In this document: piece by piece, positions 17,525 through 26,490 of the stretch | Position numbering within the stretch: position 1 is the stretch's first letter | How the letters are laid out: each line of letters begins with the position of its first letter | From: Arthrobacter sp. DNA4 | GTDB lineage: Bacteria; Actinomycetota; Actinomycetes; Actinomycetales; Micrococcaceae | Length of the DNA: 64,000 nt | Assembly (NCBI RefSeq): GCF_024362385.1 | Contig: NZ_CP101466.1 | Span: 3,658,001-3,722,000 of the forward strand | Direction of reading: 5' to 3' | Notes under the pieces: generated by a model | Database searches by the model: none | Told to the model about the DNA's origin: nothing | What the model saw: the letters and a program-made list of their open reading frames with translations, nothing else | Program-made: the position numbers and the translations under genes

Positions 17525-18867
17525 CGGCCGTCTCCGGCAGGGGCCAGGGCTGCGCCGGTGACGGCGGCGCGGTTGCCCACTTCCTGCCATCCGGCGCCGT
17601 TGGGGAATTCCCACCGGGTGCGGGAGGCACTGAGCATCTCAGCGCCGGTGCCGGGTAGTTCCGGTGCAGCATAACGGCCGTTCGTGATCCTGACCGGCTC
17701 GGCGAAGTGCTCGTGCAGGTGGTCAACGAACTCGACCATGCGGTTTTCCTGGCTGCGGCCCACCACGGCGTAGTCGAAGAAGGAGAAGTGCTGGACCAGC
17801 TCGCACAGCCCCACGCCGCCGGCGTGCGGGCAGACGGGCACCCCGAATTTGGCTGCCAGCAGCAGGATGGCGATGTTCTCATTGACGCCGGTCACCCGGG
17901 TTGAATCGAGTTGCAGCACGTCGATGGCGCCGGTCTGGAGCAGCTGCTTGAAGACGATGCGGCTCTGCACTGCTTCACCGGTGGCCACCCGGACCGGGGC
18001 AACGCCCCTGCGGATTTCGGCGTGGCCCAGGACGTCGTCGGTGCTGGTGGGTTCCTCGATCCAGTAGGGGCTGAATTCTGACAGCTGGTTGACCCACCCG
18101 ATCGCCTCGGACACCTCCCACCGCTGGTTGGCATCAATGGCAATGGGGAGGTCGCCCACGGCCTCGCGGGCCAGGGCCATGCGCCGGCGGTCGTCGTTGA
18201 TGTCCCCGCCCACCTTGAGCTTGATCATGGAGAACCCGTCGGCCGCGGCCTCCTTGCTGAGCCGGACCAGTTTCTCGTCGCTGTAGCCCAGCCACCCCGG
18301 GGAGGTGGTGTAGGCGGGGAAGCCGTCAGCCTTGAGTTCGGCGATGCGTTGCTCCTTGCCGTCCTGGCCGGCACGGAGGATCTCAAGTGCCTCCTCCGGG
18401 CTGAGGGCATCGCGGATATGGGTGAAGTCCACCACGCTGACCAGTTCCTCGGGTGTCATCTCGCTGAGGAGGAGCCAGAGGGGCTTGTTTTCCCGGCGGG
18501 CACGGATGTCCCACAGTGCGCTGACCAGGGCGCCGCAGGCCATTTGCGTCACGCCTTTTTCGGGGCCCAGCCAGCGGAGCTGGGAGTCGTGGATGAGGAG
18601 CCTGGAGGCCGCGCCCAGGTCACCGACGAGTTCGTCGATGTCGCGGCCCAACAGCAGGCGGGCATAGGCGTCGATGGCTGCAGTGAGGATTTCGTTGCCG
18701 CGGCCGCAGCTGAAAATGAAGCCGTGGCCCTCGTCGCCCGCATCTGTGCGGATGACCACATAGGCGGCCGAGTAATCAGGGTCTACGTTGACCGCGTCTG
18801 AACCGTCGAGCTCAAGGGACGTGGGGAAGCGGACGTCCTGGGTGTTGATGGACGTGATGGAAGGCAT
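17521..18867 (-). CDS. Enolase-superfamily sugar-acid dehydratase (L-fuconate/D-arabinonate type)
   Basis: 448 residues from the ATG at 18867. A mandelate-racemase-like acid-sugar dehydratase: catalytic KxK in MIKLKVGG, metal ligands in [21 protein letters not shown] and [10 protein letters not shown], and the His in [10 protein letters not shown]. The [20 protein letters not shown] and [15 protein letters not shown] blocks are those of L-fuconate dehydratase, an enzyme also known to accept D-arabinonate because the two share stereochemistry. First gene of the operon. Its promoter (TTGACG and TATGAT, 16 bases apart) is overlapped by two GntR-type sites. Coupling to a 2-keto-3-deoxy-pentonate dehydratase favours D-arabinonate as the true substrate. 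Confidence 0.87.
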   Translation of the reverse strand: MPSITSINTQDVRFPTSLELDGSDAVNVDPDYSAAYVVIRTDAGDEGHGFIFSCGRGNEILTAAIDAYARLLLGRDIDELVGDLGAASRLLIHDSQLRWLGPEKGVTQMACGALVSALWDIRARRENKPLWLLLSEMTPEELVSVVDFTHIRDALSPEEALEILRAGQDGKEQRIAELKADGFPAYTTSPGWLGYSDEKLVRLSKEAAADGFSMIKLKVGGDINDDRRRMALAREAVGDLPIAIDANQRWEVSEAIGWVNQLSEFSPYWIEEPTSTDDVLGHAEIRRGVAPVRVATGEAVQSRIVFKQLLQTGAIDVLQLDSTRVTGVNENIAILLLAAKFGVPVCPHAGGVGLCELVQHFSFFDYAVVGRSQENRMVEFVDHLHEHFAEPVRITNGRYAAPELPGTGAEMLSASRTRWEFPNGAGWQEVGNRAAVTGAALAPAGDGR

Positions 18868-18912
18868 GGATCTCAACTTTCGGAGCGGAACTGGAGAAGG
18901 GAAAGATTCGAT

Positions 18913-18960
18913 TCCTATACGAATTTCTAAAATCATATAGGAGACGTGACGTACGTCAAC
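18913..18960 (-). promoter_or_regulatory. Promoter with paired GntR-type sites, sugar-acid operon
   Basis: On the minus strand TTGACG (18960-18955) and TATGAT (18938-18933) are separated by 16 bases. Two 10-bp near-palindromes of the form TCNTATANGA lie at 18913-18922 (TCCTATACGA) and 18933-18942 (TCATATAGGA), starting 20 bases apart and covering the -10 box. TGACGTACGTCA at 18947-18958 is a further perfect palindrome between the boxes. The same paired sites stand before the MFS gene. Confidence 0.75.
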
Positions 18961-18993
18961 CCATGACCGGCCAGCATGCCCCACCAAACGCAG

Positions 18994-19021
18994 CAGCCCC
19001 GGCCGTCCAGGGCCGGGGCTG
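18994..19021 (-). terminator. Hairpin after the GntR gene
   Basis: CAGCCCCGGCC pairs with its perfect complement across 6 bases, 12 bases past the GntR stop. No clear T tract. Confidence 0.6.
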
Positions 19022-19032
19022 TTCGTCGAGAG

Positions 19033-19755
19033 CTAGGTGATGATGTGCTTGCGCGGCGGTCCACTGTCCTCCAGCGGGGCAAGTTCCACCTCAAAGGCCT
19101 GCGCAAAGCGGTCAAACGAATTACGGATATGCGTCGTCATGGCCGCCTCCGCCCCCTCCGGATCACAGGCCTCGATAGCCTCCCTGACCGCAGTATGCTC
19201 AGCCACCGTAATGGCCCCGTCCACATCCGCCGGGTAGAGCCGGAAGGTGTGCAGGTGGCAGTGGGTCTGGGCAAAGGCATGCCGGACCACGGGGTTTCCC
19301 GAGGCGGCAAGGATGGTGTCATGGAAACGGGTGTCATGGGCCACCAGATCCTGCCGCAGGTCCTTGCTCCGCTTCATGGCGCTCCGGAAGCTGCCCAGTT
19401 CCTTCTCCAGCGCGCCGGCCGGATTGGCGAGGCGGTCAACAGCGGCCGCGCGGGCCGCCCAGGGTTCCACGAGGAGCCGGAATTCAAACAGCGAGCGCAG
19501 TTCCGGCAGGTCCAGCAGCGGGGTGGTGCTGTATCCCCGGCCGGGGTTGTAGACCACCAGGTTGTCGCCTTCGAGCCGTTGAAGGACCTCGCGGACGGGC
19601 GTCTGCGACACTCCGAGGCTGCGGGCGACCGCGTCAATGTTGATCCGGGTGCCGGGCGCTATCTCGCCCTCCAGGATTGAGGCACGCATCGACGAATAGA
19701 CATCGGGCACGGCGGCCTTGCCGCGGGAGGTTTCGGATGGTTGACGTGGGGGCAC
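19033..19755 (-). CDS. GntR-family regulator with FCD ligand domain
   Basis: 240 residues, GTG start at 19755. An N-terminal winged helix (about 15-80: VYSSMRASILEGEIAPGTRI, then VARSLGVSQTPVREVLQRLE) is followed by an FCD domain (about 90-220) with the metal-binding pattern DTRFHDTI, HCHLH and EHTAVREAI. FCD regulators sense small carboxylic or sugar acids. It lies between the dehydratase operon and a divergent MFS transporter; the promoters of both carry the same paired TCNTATANGA sites, which are probably its operators. It would act as a repressor released by the sugar acid or its 2-keto-3-deoxy product. Confidence 0.9.
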   Translation of the reverse strand: MPPRQPSETSRGKAAVPDVYSSMRASILEGEIAPGTRINIDAVARSLGVSQTPVREVLQRLEGDNLVVYNPGRGYSTTPLLDLPELRSLFEFRLLVEPWAARAAAVDRLANPAGALEKELGSFRSAMKRSKDLRQDLVAHDTRFHDTILAASGNPVVRHAFAQTHCHLHTFRLYPADVDGAITVAEHTAVREAIEACDPEGAEAAMTTHIRNSFDRFAQAFEVELAPLEDSGPPRKHIIT

Positions 19756-19887
19756 GCGGTTACCTCTTGCACTGGGTTGGACTTGCTGCGGAGCTTGGAC
19801 ATGGCCTTTTCAGCCGGGAGTCGCTTGGGGGAATCATAAGCCACACCCCGCCACAGCCTTCATGGAAGGGCTTTTTTGGAGAGGCAC

Positions 19888-19934
19888 TTGATCCCGATCA
19901 CATTATCTATATGATTAATCCAATTCCTATACGA
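19888..19934 (+). promoter_or_regulatory. Promoter with paired GntR-type sites, MFS transporter
   Basis: TTGATC at 19888-19893 and TATGAT at 19910-19915 are 16 bases apart. ATCTATATGA at 19905-19914 overlaps the -10 box and TCCTATACGA lies at 19925-19934, again starting 20 bases apart. This repeats the arrangement found before the sugar-acid dehydratase. Confidence 0.72.
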
Positions 19935-20016
19935 TTTGGCGCTGACACCTTCCGCGTCTTCCCCTCCCGCCCGTGCGCCCCGCACCCGAAGCCATGTATA
20001 TGTCGAAGGAGACCGC

Positions 20017-21346
20017 ATGACTACGCTCGGAAGTAAGACCTCCATTGCCAATTCATCCCCCCAGCCCCGCCTCATGACCCGCAAGCGCTGGGTGATCATC
20101 TGGCTTGCCTTCATCGGCCTCAGCATCAACTACCTTGACCGGTCCAGCCTCAGCGTCGCCCTGCCCTTCATGGGCAAGGACTTTGAACTCAGCGCAACCC
20201 AGCAGGGGCTCATTTTTGCCGCCTTCTTCTGGGCCTACGACTTCTTCCAACTCGCTGCCGGCTGGTACGTGGACAAGGTAGGCCCCCGCCGTTCGTTCTC
20301 CCTGGCCGCCATCTGGTGGTCCGTCTTCACCATGGTGACGGCGGCAGCCTCCAGCTTCTGGTCCCTGTTCGCCGCCCGCTTCCTCCTGGGCGTCGGCGAA
20401 AGCCCTGCCCCCAGCACCGCCGCCAAGGTGGTGGCCACCTGGTTCCCCGTCCGGGAACGCGCCTTCGCCACCAGCATCTGGGACTCCGGCTCCCGCGTCG
20501 GAGCGGTGATCGCGCTGCCCATCGTCACCCTGGTGGTCGCCTTTACCTCCTGGCACGCCGTCTTCATCATCATCGGTGTCCTTGGAATCATCTGGGCCGC
20601 CGTCTGGTGGAAGTACTACCGCAACCCGGAGGAGCACGCCGGGGCAAACGCCGCGGAGGTCAGCTACATCCAGGAAGGCGGCGCCCGCGGCGCGGCAAGC
20701 GATGACGAAGGCGCAGCCAAACTCCCCTGGCGTTCGCTCTTCAAGTACCGCACCATCCTCAGCATGATGTTCGGCTTCTTCTGCCTGAACTCCGCCATCT
20801 ACTTCTTCATCACGTTCTTCCCCAGCTACCTGGTCAAGGAACGCGGCTTCGACCTCCTGAAGCTCGGCTTCTTCGGCGCGATCCCCGGCATCTGCGCGGT
20901 CCTGTTCGGCTGGCTCGGCGGCTACCTGGCCGACCGCGCCGTCCGCGCAGGATCCCCGGTCAGCAAGGTCCGCAAGACGGCCATCGCCGGCGGCCTGGCC
21001 GGCGGCTCGGTCATCATGTTCGCCGCACTGGTTCCGGAAGCATGGATGGCCCTGGCCCTGCTGTCCGTCGCCTACTCCAGCCTCACCGTGGCCGCCACGG
21101 GCATCTGGTCGCTGCCGGCCGACGTCGCCCCGAGCTCACGCCACGTGGGCTCCATCGGCGGGCTGCAGAACTTTGCCTCCAACCTGGGGCATCTTCACGC
21201 CCATCCTGATCGGCGTCCTGGTGGACCAGACCGGATCATTCGTGGCGCCGCTCGCCGTCATCGGCGCGATCTCCCTCATCGGAGCGGCCAACTACCTGTT
21301 CGTCATCGGCAAGATCGAGCCGCTGAAGGTCAAGGCAGCCGCCTAG
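20017..21346 (+). pseudogene. MFS sugar-acid transporter (ACS family), one frame break
   Basis: About 442 residues if read through one break. Twelve membrane helices in the anion:cation symporter pattern: WVIIWLAFIGLSINYLDRSS in helix 1, the DKVGPRRSFSLA loop, FLLGVGESPAPSTAAKVVATWFP with the GE and W-F-P signature of hexuronate/galactonate carriers, and an acidic central loop. Near 21187, in a run of four G, the frame shifts; removing one base gives NLGIFTPILIGVLVDQTGSF to the TAG at 21346. Start ATG 20017 with AAGGAG. Paired GntR sites in its promoter tie it to the D-arabinonate/L-fuconate operon, so it probably imports that sugar acid with protons. Confidence 0.85.
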
Positions 21347-21365
21347 GTCCCTTCAGCACCCAGAC

Positions 21366-21412
21366 AAAAGTACGACGCCGCACTTTGCATAGTGCCGGCT
21401 GTCGTACTTTTC
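21366..21412 (+). terminator. Terminator after the MFS gene
   Basis: AAAGTACGAC and GTCGTACTTT are the outer arms of a long imperfect stem, ending in T4; it can serve transcripts from both sides (MFS and pta converge here). Its shape resembles the palindromic repeats at 23634 and 41296. Confidence 0.7.
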
Positions 21413-21468
21413 TGCATGGTCCCCTACGAGGCCGGTGCCTGCGCCGGGACCTTCGCCTGCGATGGAGG

Positions 21469-23550
21469 CTATGTGTGCGCTGGTGTCTGCGCCTGGATCG
21501 CCGTAATGGCCACCGTGTTCACAATGTCCTCCACGGTGCAGCCGCGGGAAAGGTCATTGACCGGCTTCCGCAACCCCTGCAGGACCGGTCCCACCGCCAC
21601 CGCCCCGGAGCTCTGCTGCACTGCCTTGTAGGTGTTGTTGCCCGTATTCAGGTCCGGGAAGATGAACACCGTGGCCTGCCCGGCCACGGAGGAACCGGGC
21701 ATCTTGGATGCGGCGATCGAGGCATCCACGGCGGCGTCGTACTGGATGGGGCCTTCCACGGCGAGGTCCGGGCGGCGCTCGCGGACCAGTTCGGTGGCCT
21801 GCCGCACCTCGTCCACCGCCTCGCCCGCGCCGGAGCCGCCAGTGGAGTAGGACAGCATCGCCACCCGCGGTTCCACCCCGAACTGCGCGGCGGTCTCGGC
21901 CGAGGCCAGGGCAATATCGGCCAGCTGCTCCACGTTGGGATCCGGATTGACTGCACAGTCCCCGTAAACCAGCACCCGGTCCGGCATCAGCATCAGGAAC
22001 ACCGAGGACACGATCTTCACGCCCTCACGGGTCTTCACGAACTCCAGCGCCGGCCGGATGGTGTGCGCGGTGGTGTGGGCGGCACCGGACACCATCCCGT
22101 CCACCACACCCAGCTGGACCATCATGGTGCCGAAGTAGCTCACGTCCTGCATGATCTCCAGGGCCTTGGGCAGGTCCACGCCCTTGTGTGCCCTCAGCTC
22201 CGCGTACTTCTCGGCGAACTTCAGCCGCAGGTCCGAGGTGGCTGGGTCGATGACATTAATGCCGGACAGGTCGATGCCGTTGGCCGCGGCGAGTTCCCGC
22301 ACGTCGGACTCCGGGCCCAGGAGCGTCAGGTCGCAGACGTCGCGGCGGTGCAGGATCTCGGCGGCCCGCAGAATCCTCACGTCGGTCCCCTCGGGGAGCA
22401 CCACGTGGCGGCGCTGCGCCCGGGCCCGCTCGATCAGGTCGTGCAGGAACCGCAGCGGCGTCATCCGTTCCGCCCGCGGCAAATGCAGCCGCTCCACCAG
22501 CTCGGCCTCGTCCACCCGGCGGGACCAGAGGCCCAGCGCGGAGGCCACCTTGCGCCGGTGCCCCGACCAGATTTCGCTGCGCACCTCGGACACCCGGCGG
22601 GCCGTCTGGTACGTGTCCTCGTCCGCGGCAAAGACGGGGAACGGCGCCTGCGCCAGGAGCGGGTAGATGTTGGCATCCGGGGCCAGGCCACCGGTGAGGA
22701 TGAGCGCCGACGCCACCGGAAATTCGGGCGAGAAGGACGAGGCCAGGCAGGCCACCATCACGTCTGCCCGGTCCCCCGGCACGATCACCAGGGCGCCCTC
22801 GTCCAGCACGTTCAGGAAGTTGCCCACGTTCATCGCGGCAACCTTGATGTCCCTGACGTCACGTTCCATGTCAGGCGTTCCCGCGATCTGGCGGACGCCC
22901 AGCGCCGCAGCCACTTCCCCGGTGGTGGGGCGGGCGATCTCCTCCAGCTCCGGCAGGATGTACACCGGGCGGCCGGAAGCGCCGGGCTTCAGGGCAGCCG
23001 CGATGGCGTCCAGGTCGTCGGCGCTGGCCCTGTTCACCATGATGGCCAGCAGCGCACACCGTTCGGCGGCGAGCTCCTTGCGGGCAACTTCGACGGCGGC
23101 AGCGGTTTCCGGGACGGTCCGCCCCTTGGCACCCACCACGGCCACCACGGGCGTGGCGAGGTTGTTGGCCAGCCGGGCGTTCAGGTCGAACTCGACGGCG
23201 GAATCCTGGCCCACCAGGTCAGTGCCCTCCACGATCACCACGTCGCAATGGCGCGCGATGTCGGCAAAAATCTCCACGCACCGGGCATCAATTTCCGCCC
23301 GGTTTCCCTCCGCGAGCAGGGTGCGGACCTCGTCGTAGGTCAGGCCGCCGCGGCAGCGCTCGTCATCCAGGGCGAACCGGGCCTTCATCAGCGCCACCAT
23401 CGGGTCGTCGGCTGCCGAGGGGCCATGGACCACCGGCTTGAAGAAGCCGATCCTGTCCGCGTGCCGGTGCAGGGTGTCCGCCAGGCCGAGTGCCACAAGG
23501 GACTTGCCCGAGCCGGGGGTGGTTGCGCTGACGTAGATGCCTTTGGCCAT
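21469..23550 (-). CDS. pta: Phosphate acetyltransferase (long, three-domain form)
   Basis: 693 residues from the ATG at 23550. The N-terminal part is a BioD-like P-loop domain (TTPGSGKSLVALGLADTL, DRIGFFKPVV), the middle a DRTGG domain (residues about 200-330), and the C-terminal third the PTA domain with GMVSGAAHTTAHTIRPALE, FLMLMPDRVLVYGDCAVN and MLSYSTGGSG. It interconverts acetyl-CoA and acetyl phosphate and with AckA forms the acetate overflow and uptake route. Unusually, ackA is 7.5 kb away rather than adjacent. A palindromic repeat and a PaaR-type operator lie in the 267 bases between it and divergent paaI. Confidence 0.96.
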   Translation of the reverse strand: MAKGIYVSATTPGSGKSLVALGLADTLHRHADRIGFFKPVVHGPSAADDPMVALMKARFALDDERCRGGLTYDEVRTLLAEGNRAEIDARCVEIFADIARHCDVVIVEGTDLVGQDSAVEFDLNARLANNLATPVVAVVGAKGRTVPETAAAVEVARKELAAERCALLAIMVNRASADDLDAIAAALKPGASGRPVYILPELEEIARPTTGEVAAALGVRQIAGTPDMERDVRDIKVAAMNVGNFLNVLDEGALVIVPGDRADVMVACLASSFSPEFPVASALILTGGLAPDANIYPLLAQAPFPVFAADEDTYQTARRVSEVRSEIWSGHRRKVASALGLWSRRVDEAELVERLHLPRAERMTPLRFLHDLIERARAQRRHVVLPEGTDVRILRAAEILHRRDVCDLTLLGPESDVRELAAANGIDLSGINVIDPATSDLRLKFAEKYAELRAHKGVDLPKALEIMQDVSYFGTMMVQLGVVDGMVSGAAHTTAHTIRPALEFVKTREGVKIVSSVFLMLMPDRVLVYGDCAVNPDPNVEQLADIALASAETAAQFGVEPRVAMLSYSTGGSGAGEAVDEVRQATELVRERRPDLAVEGPIQYDAAVDASIAASKMPGSSVAGQATVFIFPDLNTGNNTYKAVQQSSGAVAVGPVLQGLRKPVNDLSRGCTVEDIVNTVAITAIQAQTPAHT

Positions 23551-23633
23551 GGTCCGCCCTTTGCTGTTCTTGCTGGTGCCGGTCCCCCCATCCTTGCACT
23601 TCGAGGCCGCGCGCGGGGCGCCTGACCCAGCGT

Positions 23634-23689
23634 CGACTGCTCCGTAACTGCCGTTTTGGGCGCTGAAAACGGCAGTTACCCAGCAATCG
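23634..23689. repeat. Long palindromic intergenic repeat
   Basis: Imperfect palindrome with 28-base arms: the left arm contains AACTGCCGTTTT and the right AAAACGGCAGTT, ending in CAGCAATCG. Same family as the perfect 64-bp palindrome at 41296-41359. It lies between divergent pta and paaI. Confidence 0.75.
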
Positions 23690-23773
23690 GTGAAGGGGCG
23701 CCCAGCCGCGCAAGGTGTGTCCCGGCGTCGTGCCTTATCCCGCCTCCCCTTGACACCGGACCCCCTCATGGGA

Positions 23774-23795
23774 TTACCTAATGAACATTCGGTAA
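23774..23795 (+). promoter_or_regulatory. PaaR-type operator before paaI-paaK
   Basis: 22-bp palindrome: arms TTACCTAATG and CATTCGGTAA (one mismatch) around AA, 22 bases before the paaI start. Related sites stand before paaR, paaZ and the thiolase. Confidence 0.75.
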
Positions 23796-23817
23796 ATAAA
23801 GCTGGAGGCAATGACGC

Positions 23818-24294
23818 ATGGCTGAAACTGCACTTTCCGGGGCCACCCACCCCATCCTGGAAAACGACTACGCCTCCGAATGGATGGGAATTGAGGTCCT
23901 GGCCCTCAGCGACGGCCACGCCACCATCCGGATGACGCTCCGGCAGGAAATGCTCAACGGCTTCGGCATGGCCCACGGCGGAATGATCTTCGCCTTCGGC
24001 GACACCGCCTTCGCCCTGGCGTGCAACCCCATCCACCCTGCACCCGGCGAGGAAGGCACCATCACCGTCGCTTCCGGCGTCGACATCAACTTCCTCAAGC
24101 CCGCCTTCCGGGGCCAGGTGCTCACCGCAGTGGCCGACCGCCGCTCCAGCGCCGGCCGCAGCGGACTCTACGACATCCAGATCTTCGCCGCCGACGCCGC
24201 TGCGCCGGCTGCCGAAGGCCAGCCCAGTTCCAGCACCCCGGGCGAGCTCATCGCCGAGTTCCGCGGACGCAGCCGCACCATCCCCAAGAAGTAG
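23818..24294 (+). CDS. paaI: Hydroxyphenylacetyl-CoA thioesterase PaaI
   Basis: 158 residues, hotdog fold. LNGFGMAHGGMIFAFGDTAF holds the HGG motif and catalytic Asp of PaaI thioesterases; GVDINFLKPAFRGQ follows. PaaI hydrolyses CoA esters of ring-hydroxylated phenylacetates that stall the phenylacetate pathway, freeing CoA. It is 7 bases upstream of paaK and under a 22-bp TetR-type operator. The C-terminal 20 residues (EGQPSSSTPGE and on) form a short insertion before the last strand. Confidence 0.9.
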   Translation: MAETALSGATHPILENDYASEWMGIEVLALSDGHATIRMTLRQEMLNGFGMAHGGMIFAFGDTAFALACNPIHPAPGEEGTITVASGVDINFLKPAFRGQVLTAVADRRSSAGRSGLYDIQIFAADAAAPAAEGQPSSSTPGELIAEFRGRSRTIPKK

Positions 24295-24301
24295 GAAAAT
24301 C

Positions 24302-25654
24302 ATGACCCTGCATGCCCCCGAAACCCCCGCCGCTGCCGGCATCGACCCTGGCCTGGACCGCGAGGAGACCATCTCCCGCGACGAGCTCGAAGCCCTCCAG
24401 CTCAGCCGGCTGCAACACACCGTTGCCTACGCCTACGAGCGGGTCCCGCTGTACAAGCGCAAGTTCGACGAGGCCGGCATCCACCCCACCGACCTGCGCG
24501 AACTCGAGGACCTGGGCAACTTCCCCTTCACCACCAAGGAGGACCTGCGCCAGGAGTACCCGTTCGGCATGTTCGCGGTGCCGCAAAGAGAAGTGGCCCG
24601 GATCCACGCCAGCTCCGGCACCACTGGTAAGCCCACCGTCGTCGGCTACACCAAGCAGGACCTGGCCGACTGGGCCAAGCTGGTGGCCCGCAGCTTCCGC
24701 GCCTCCGGCATCCGCCCCGGCATGAAGGTCCACAACGCCTACGGCTACGGCCTGTTCACCGGCGGCCTGGGCGCGCACGCCGGCGCCGAGGCCCTGGGCT
24801 GCACCGTGATCCCCATGTCCGGCGGCCAGACCGAACGCCAGATCCAGCTGATCCAGGACTTCAAGCCGGACGCCATCCTCGCCACGCCCACCTACCTGCT
24901 CACCATCGCCGACGCCATGGCGAACATGGGCATCGACCCCGCCTCCACCTCGCTGAAGTTCGCCGTGCTGGGCGCCGAGCCGTGGACCCAGGAGATGCGG
25001 CACGAGCTCGAGGTCATGATGAACATCAAAGCGTGCGACATCTACGGCCTGTCCGAGGTCATGGGCCCGGGCGTCGCCGGCGAGGCCGTGGAGACCCAGG
25101 ACGGCAGCCACATCTGGGAGGACCACTTCCGCCCCGAAATCATCGACGCCTTCAACCCGGCCCCGGGCAAGGAGAACGTCCTGCGCGACGGCGAACACGG
25201 CGAGCTGGTCTTCACGTCCCTGACCAAGGAAGCGCTGCCGATCATCCGCTACCGCACCAAGGACCTCACCCGCCTGCTGCCCGGCAGCGCCCGCCCGGCG
25301 CACCGCCGGATGGGGCGCATCACCGGCCGCAGCGACGACATGATCATCCTGCGCGGCGTGAACCTGTTCCCGTCCCAGATCGAGGAAATCGCCCTCCGCA
25401 TCCCCGAGCTGAGCCCGCACTTCCAGCTCGAACTGACCCGGCCGGAAGGCCAGCGGATGGACCAGCTGACCGTCCGGATCGAGCGCCGGGACGCGGTCAC
25501 CGTTGAGCAGAGCACGACGGCGGCACGCACCTTGAAGGAGCAGATCAAGATCCATGTGGGTTCTTCGTGCACCGTGAACGTGGTGGAGCCGGGCTCGCTG
25601 GAGCGGTCCAACGGCAAACTGCGCCGCATCTACGACATGCGGCCGAAGGCGTAA
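24302..25654 (+). CDS. paaK: Phenylacetate-CoA ligase
   Basis: 450 residues. Activates phenylacetate with ATP and CoA, the entry step of aerobic phenylacetate breakdown. ARIHASSGTTGKPTVVGYT is the AMP-binding P-loop, GAEPWTQEMRHELE and DIYGLSEVMGPG are characteristic of PaaK, and MIILRGVNLFPSQIEEI is the hinge to the C-terminal cap domain. Full length for the family. ATG at 24302 lies 7 bases after paaI's stop with GTAGGAAA as ribosome-binding site. The TetR regulator paaR follows. No multi-subunit epoxidase (paaABCDE) is inside this window. Confidence 0.95.
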   Translation: MTLHAPETPAAAGIDPGLDREETISRDELEALQLSRLQHTVAYAYERVPLYKRKFDEAGIHPTDLRELEDLGNFPFTTKEDLRQEYPFGMFAVPQREVARIHASSGTTGKPTVVGYTKQDLADWAKLVARSFRASGIRPGMKVHNAYGYGLFTGGLGAHAGAEALGCTVIPMSGGQTERQIQLIQDFKPDAILATPTYLLTIADAMANMGIDPASTSLKFAVLGAEPWTQEMRHELEVMMNIKACDIYGLSEVMGPGVAGEAVETQDGSHIWEDHFRPEIIDAFNPAPGKENVLRDGEHGELVFTSLTKEALPIIRYRTKDLTRLLPGSARPAHRRMGRITGRSDDMIILRGVNLFPSQIEEIALRIPELSPHFQLELTRPEGQRMDQLTVRIERRDAVTVEQSTTAARTLKEQIKIHVGSSCTVNVVEPGSLERSNGKLRRIYDMRPKA

Positions 25655-25717
25655 CGGAAGATGCTGCCGGGCACAGCCGATGCCGGCCGGGTTGCTGCCC
25701 GGCCGGCGCCGGCTCCC

Positions 25718-25739
25718 GGACCGACCGACCGTTCGTGAG
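25718..25739 (+). promoter_or_regulatory. PaaR-type operator before paaR
   Basis: Arms GGACCGACCG and CGTTCGTGAG around AC, 12 bases before the paaR start. The inner ACCGACCG and CGTTCG match the other sites, the outer bases are degenerate; suggests autoregulation. Confidence 0.55.
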
Positions 25740-25751
25740 AAACTAGCCACT

Positions 25752-26387
25752 ATGCCCAGCACCACCGAAACATCCAGCCCCACCGGCCCAGCAAACGGAA
25801 CAGCAAAGCGCGGCCGCCCCGGCTACGACCAGCAGTCCGTGCTGCGCATCGCCGTCGACGTCTTCAACCGCCATGGCTACGACGCCACCTCGATGGGGAT
25901 CCTGGCGGACAACCTGGGCATCTCCAAATCCGCCATCTACCACCACGTGCCGTCCAAGGGCGACCTCCTCAAACTTGCCCTTGACCACGCCCTGGGCGGC
26001 CTCGAGGCCATCCTTGAACGGCCGGAGGCCACTTCCGGGGCTGCCGATGCCCGGCTGGAGTTCGTGCTCCGGCAGACGGTGGCCGTGCTGGTGGACCGTC
26101 TGCCGTTCGTCACCCTGCTGCTGCGGCTGCGGGGCAACACGGAAATTGAGCGGGATGCGCTGGAACGCCGCCGGACCTTCGACCACAAGGTGGCTGTGCT
26201 GATTTCGGCTGCCCGCGATGAGGGCTCGCTCCGCCAGGACATCGATCCCCGAACCGTCAGCCGCCTCCTGTTCGGCATGATCAACTCGATCGTGGAGTGG
26301 TACAAGCCGGGCGGCTCCCTCTCCCCGCAGCGGCTTGCCGACGACGTCATCACCATGGCGTTCGACGGCCTCCATGCGGACGTGTAG
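25752..26387 (+). CDS. paaR: TetR-family regulator, probable PaaR
   Basis: 211 residues from the ATG at 25752. TetR HTH at about 25-70 (QSVLRIAVDVFNRHGYDATS, then NLGISKSAIYHHVPSKGDLL), followed by an all-helical ligand domain. The order paaI-paaK-paaR and the 22-bp palindromes before paaI, paaR, paaZ and the thiolase mark it as the repressor of phenylacetate catabolism, presumably released by phenylacetyl-CoA as in known PaaR proteins. An operator-like site directly before its own start suggests autoregulation. The ligand is inferred from context. Confidence 0.85.
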   Translation: MPSTTETSSPTGPANGTAKRGRPGYDQQSVLRIAVDVFNRHGYDATSMGILADNLGISKSAIYHHVPSKGDLLKLALDHALGGLEAILERPEATSGAADARLEFVLRQTVAVLVDRLPFVTLLLRLRGNTEIERDALERRRTFDHKVAVLISAARDEGSLRQDIDPRTVSRLLFGMINSIVEWYKPGGSLSPQRLADDVITMAFDGLHADV

Positions 26388-26415
26388 GCCGCGCATCCAC
26401 TGGTCCACGGGCAAC

Positions 26416-26435
26416 TAATAAGCGTGCTTGGTATT
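26416..26435 (+). promoter_or_regulatory. AGCATGCTT-type palindromic element
   Basis: TAATAAGCGTGCTTGGTATT, about 60 bases before the htrA-like start. Member of the five-copy family. Confidence 0.4.
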
Positions 26436-26490
26436 TGGCGGGCTCCCCGGCTACGGTGGTAGAAAGCCATCGTCCGCAGGGAGGTCCTGA

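Noticed and set aside
21347..23625. Continuation of the MFS reading frame through the antisense of pta
   Set aside because: It arises only because the frame break near 21187 removes the true stop; the sequence beyond 21346 is pta on the other strand, so it is not a fusion protein.
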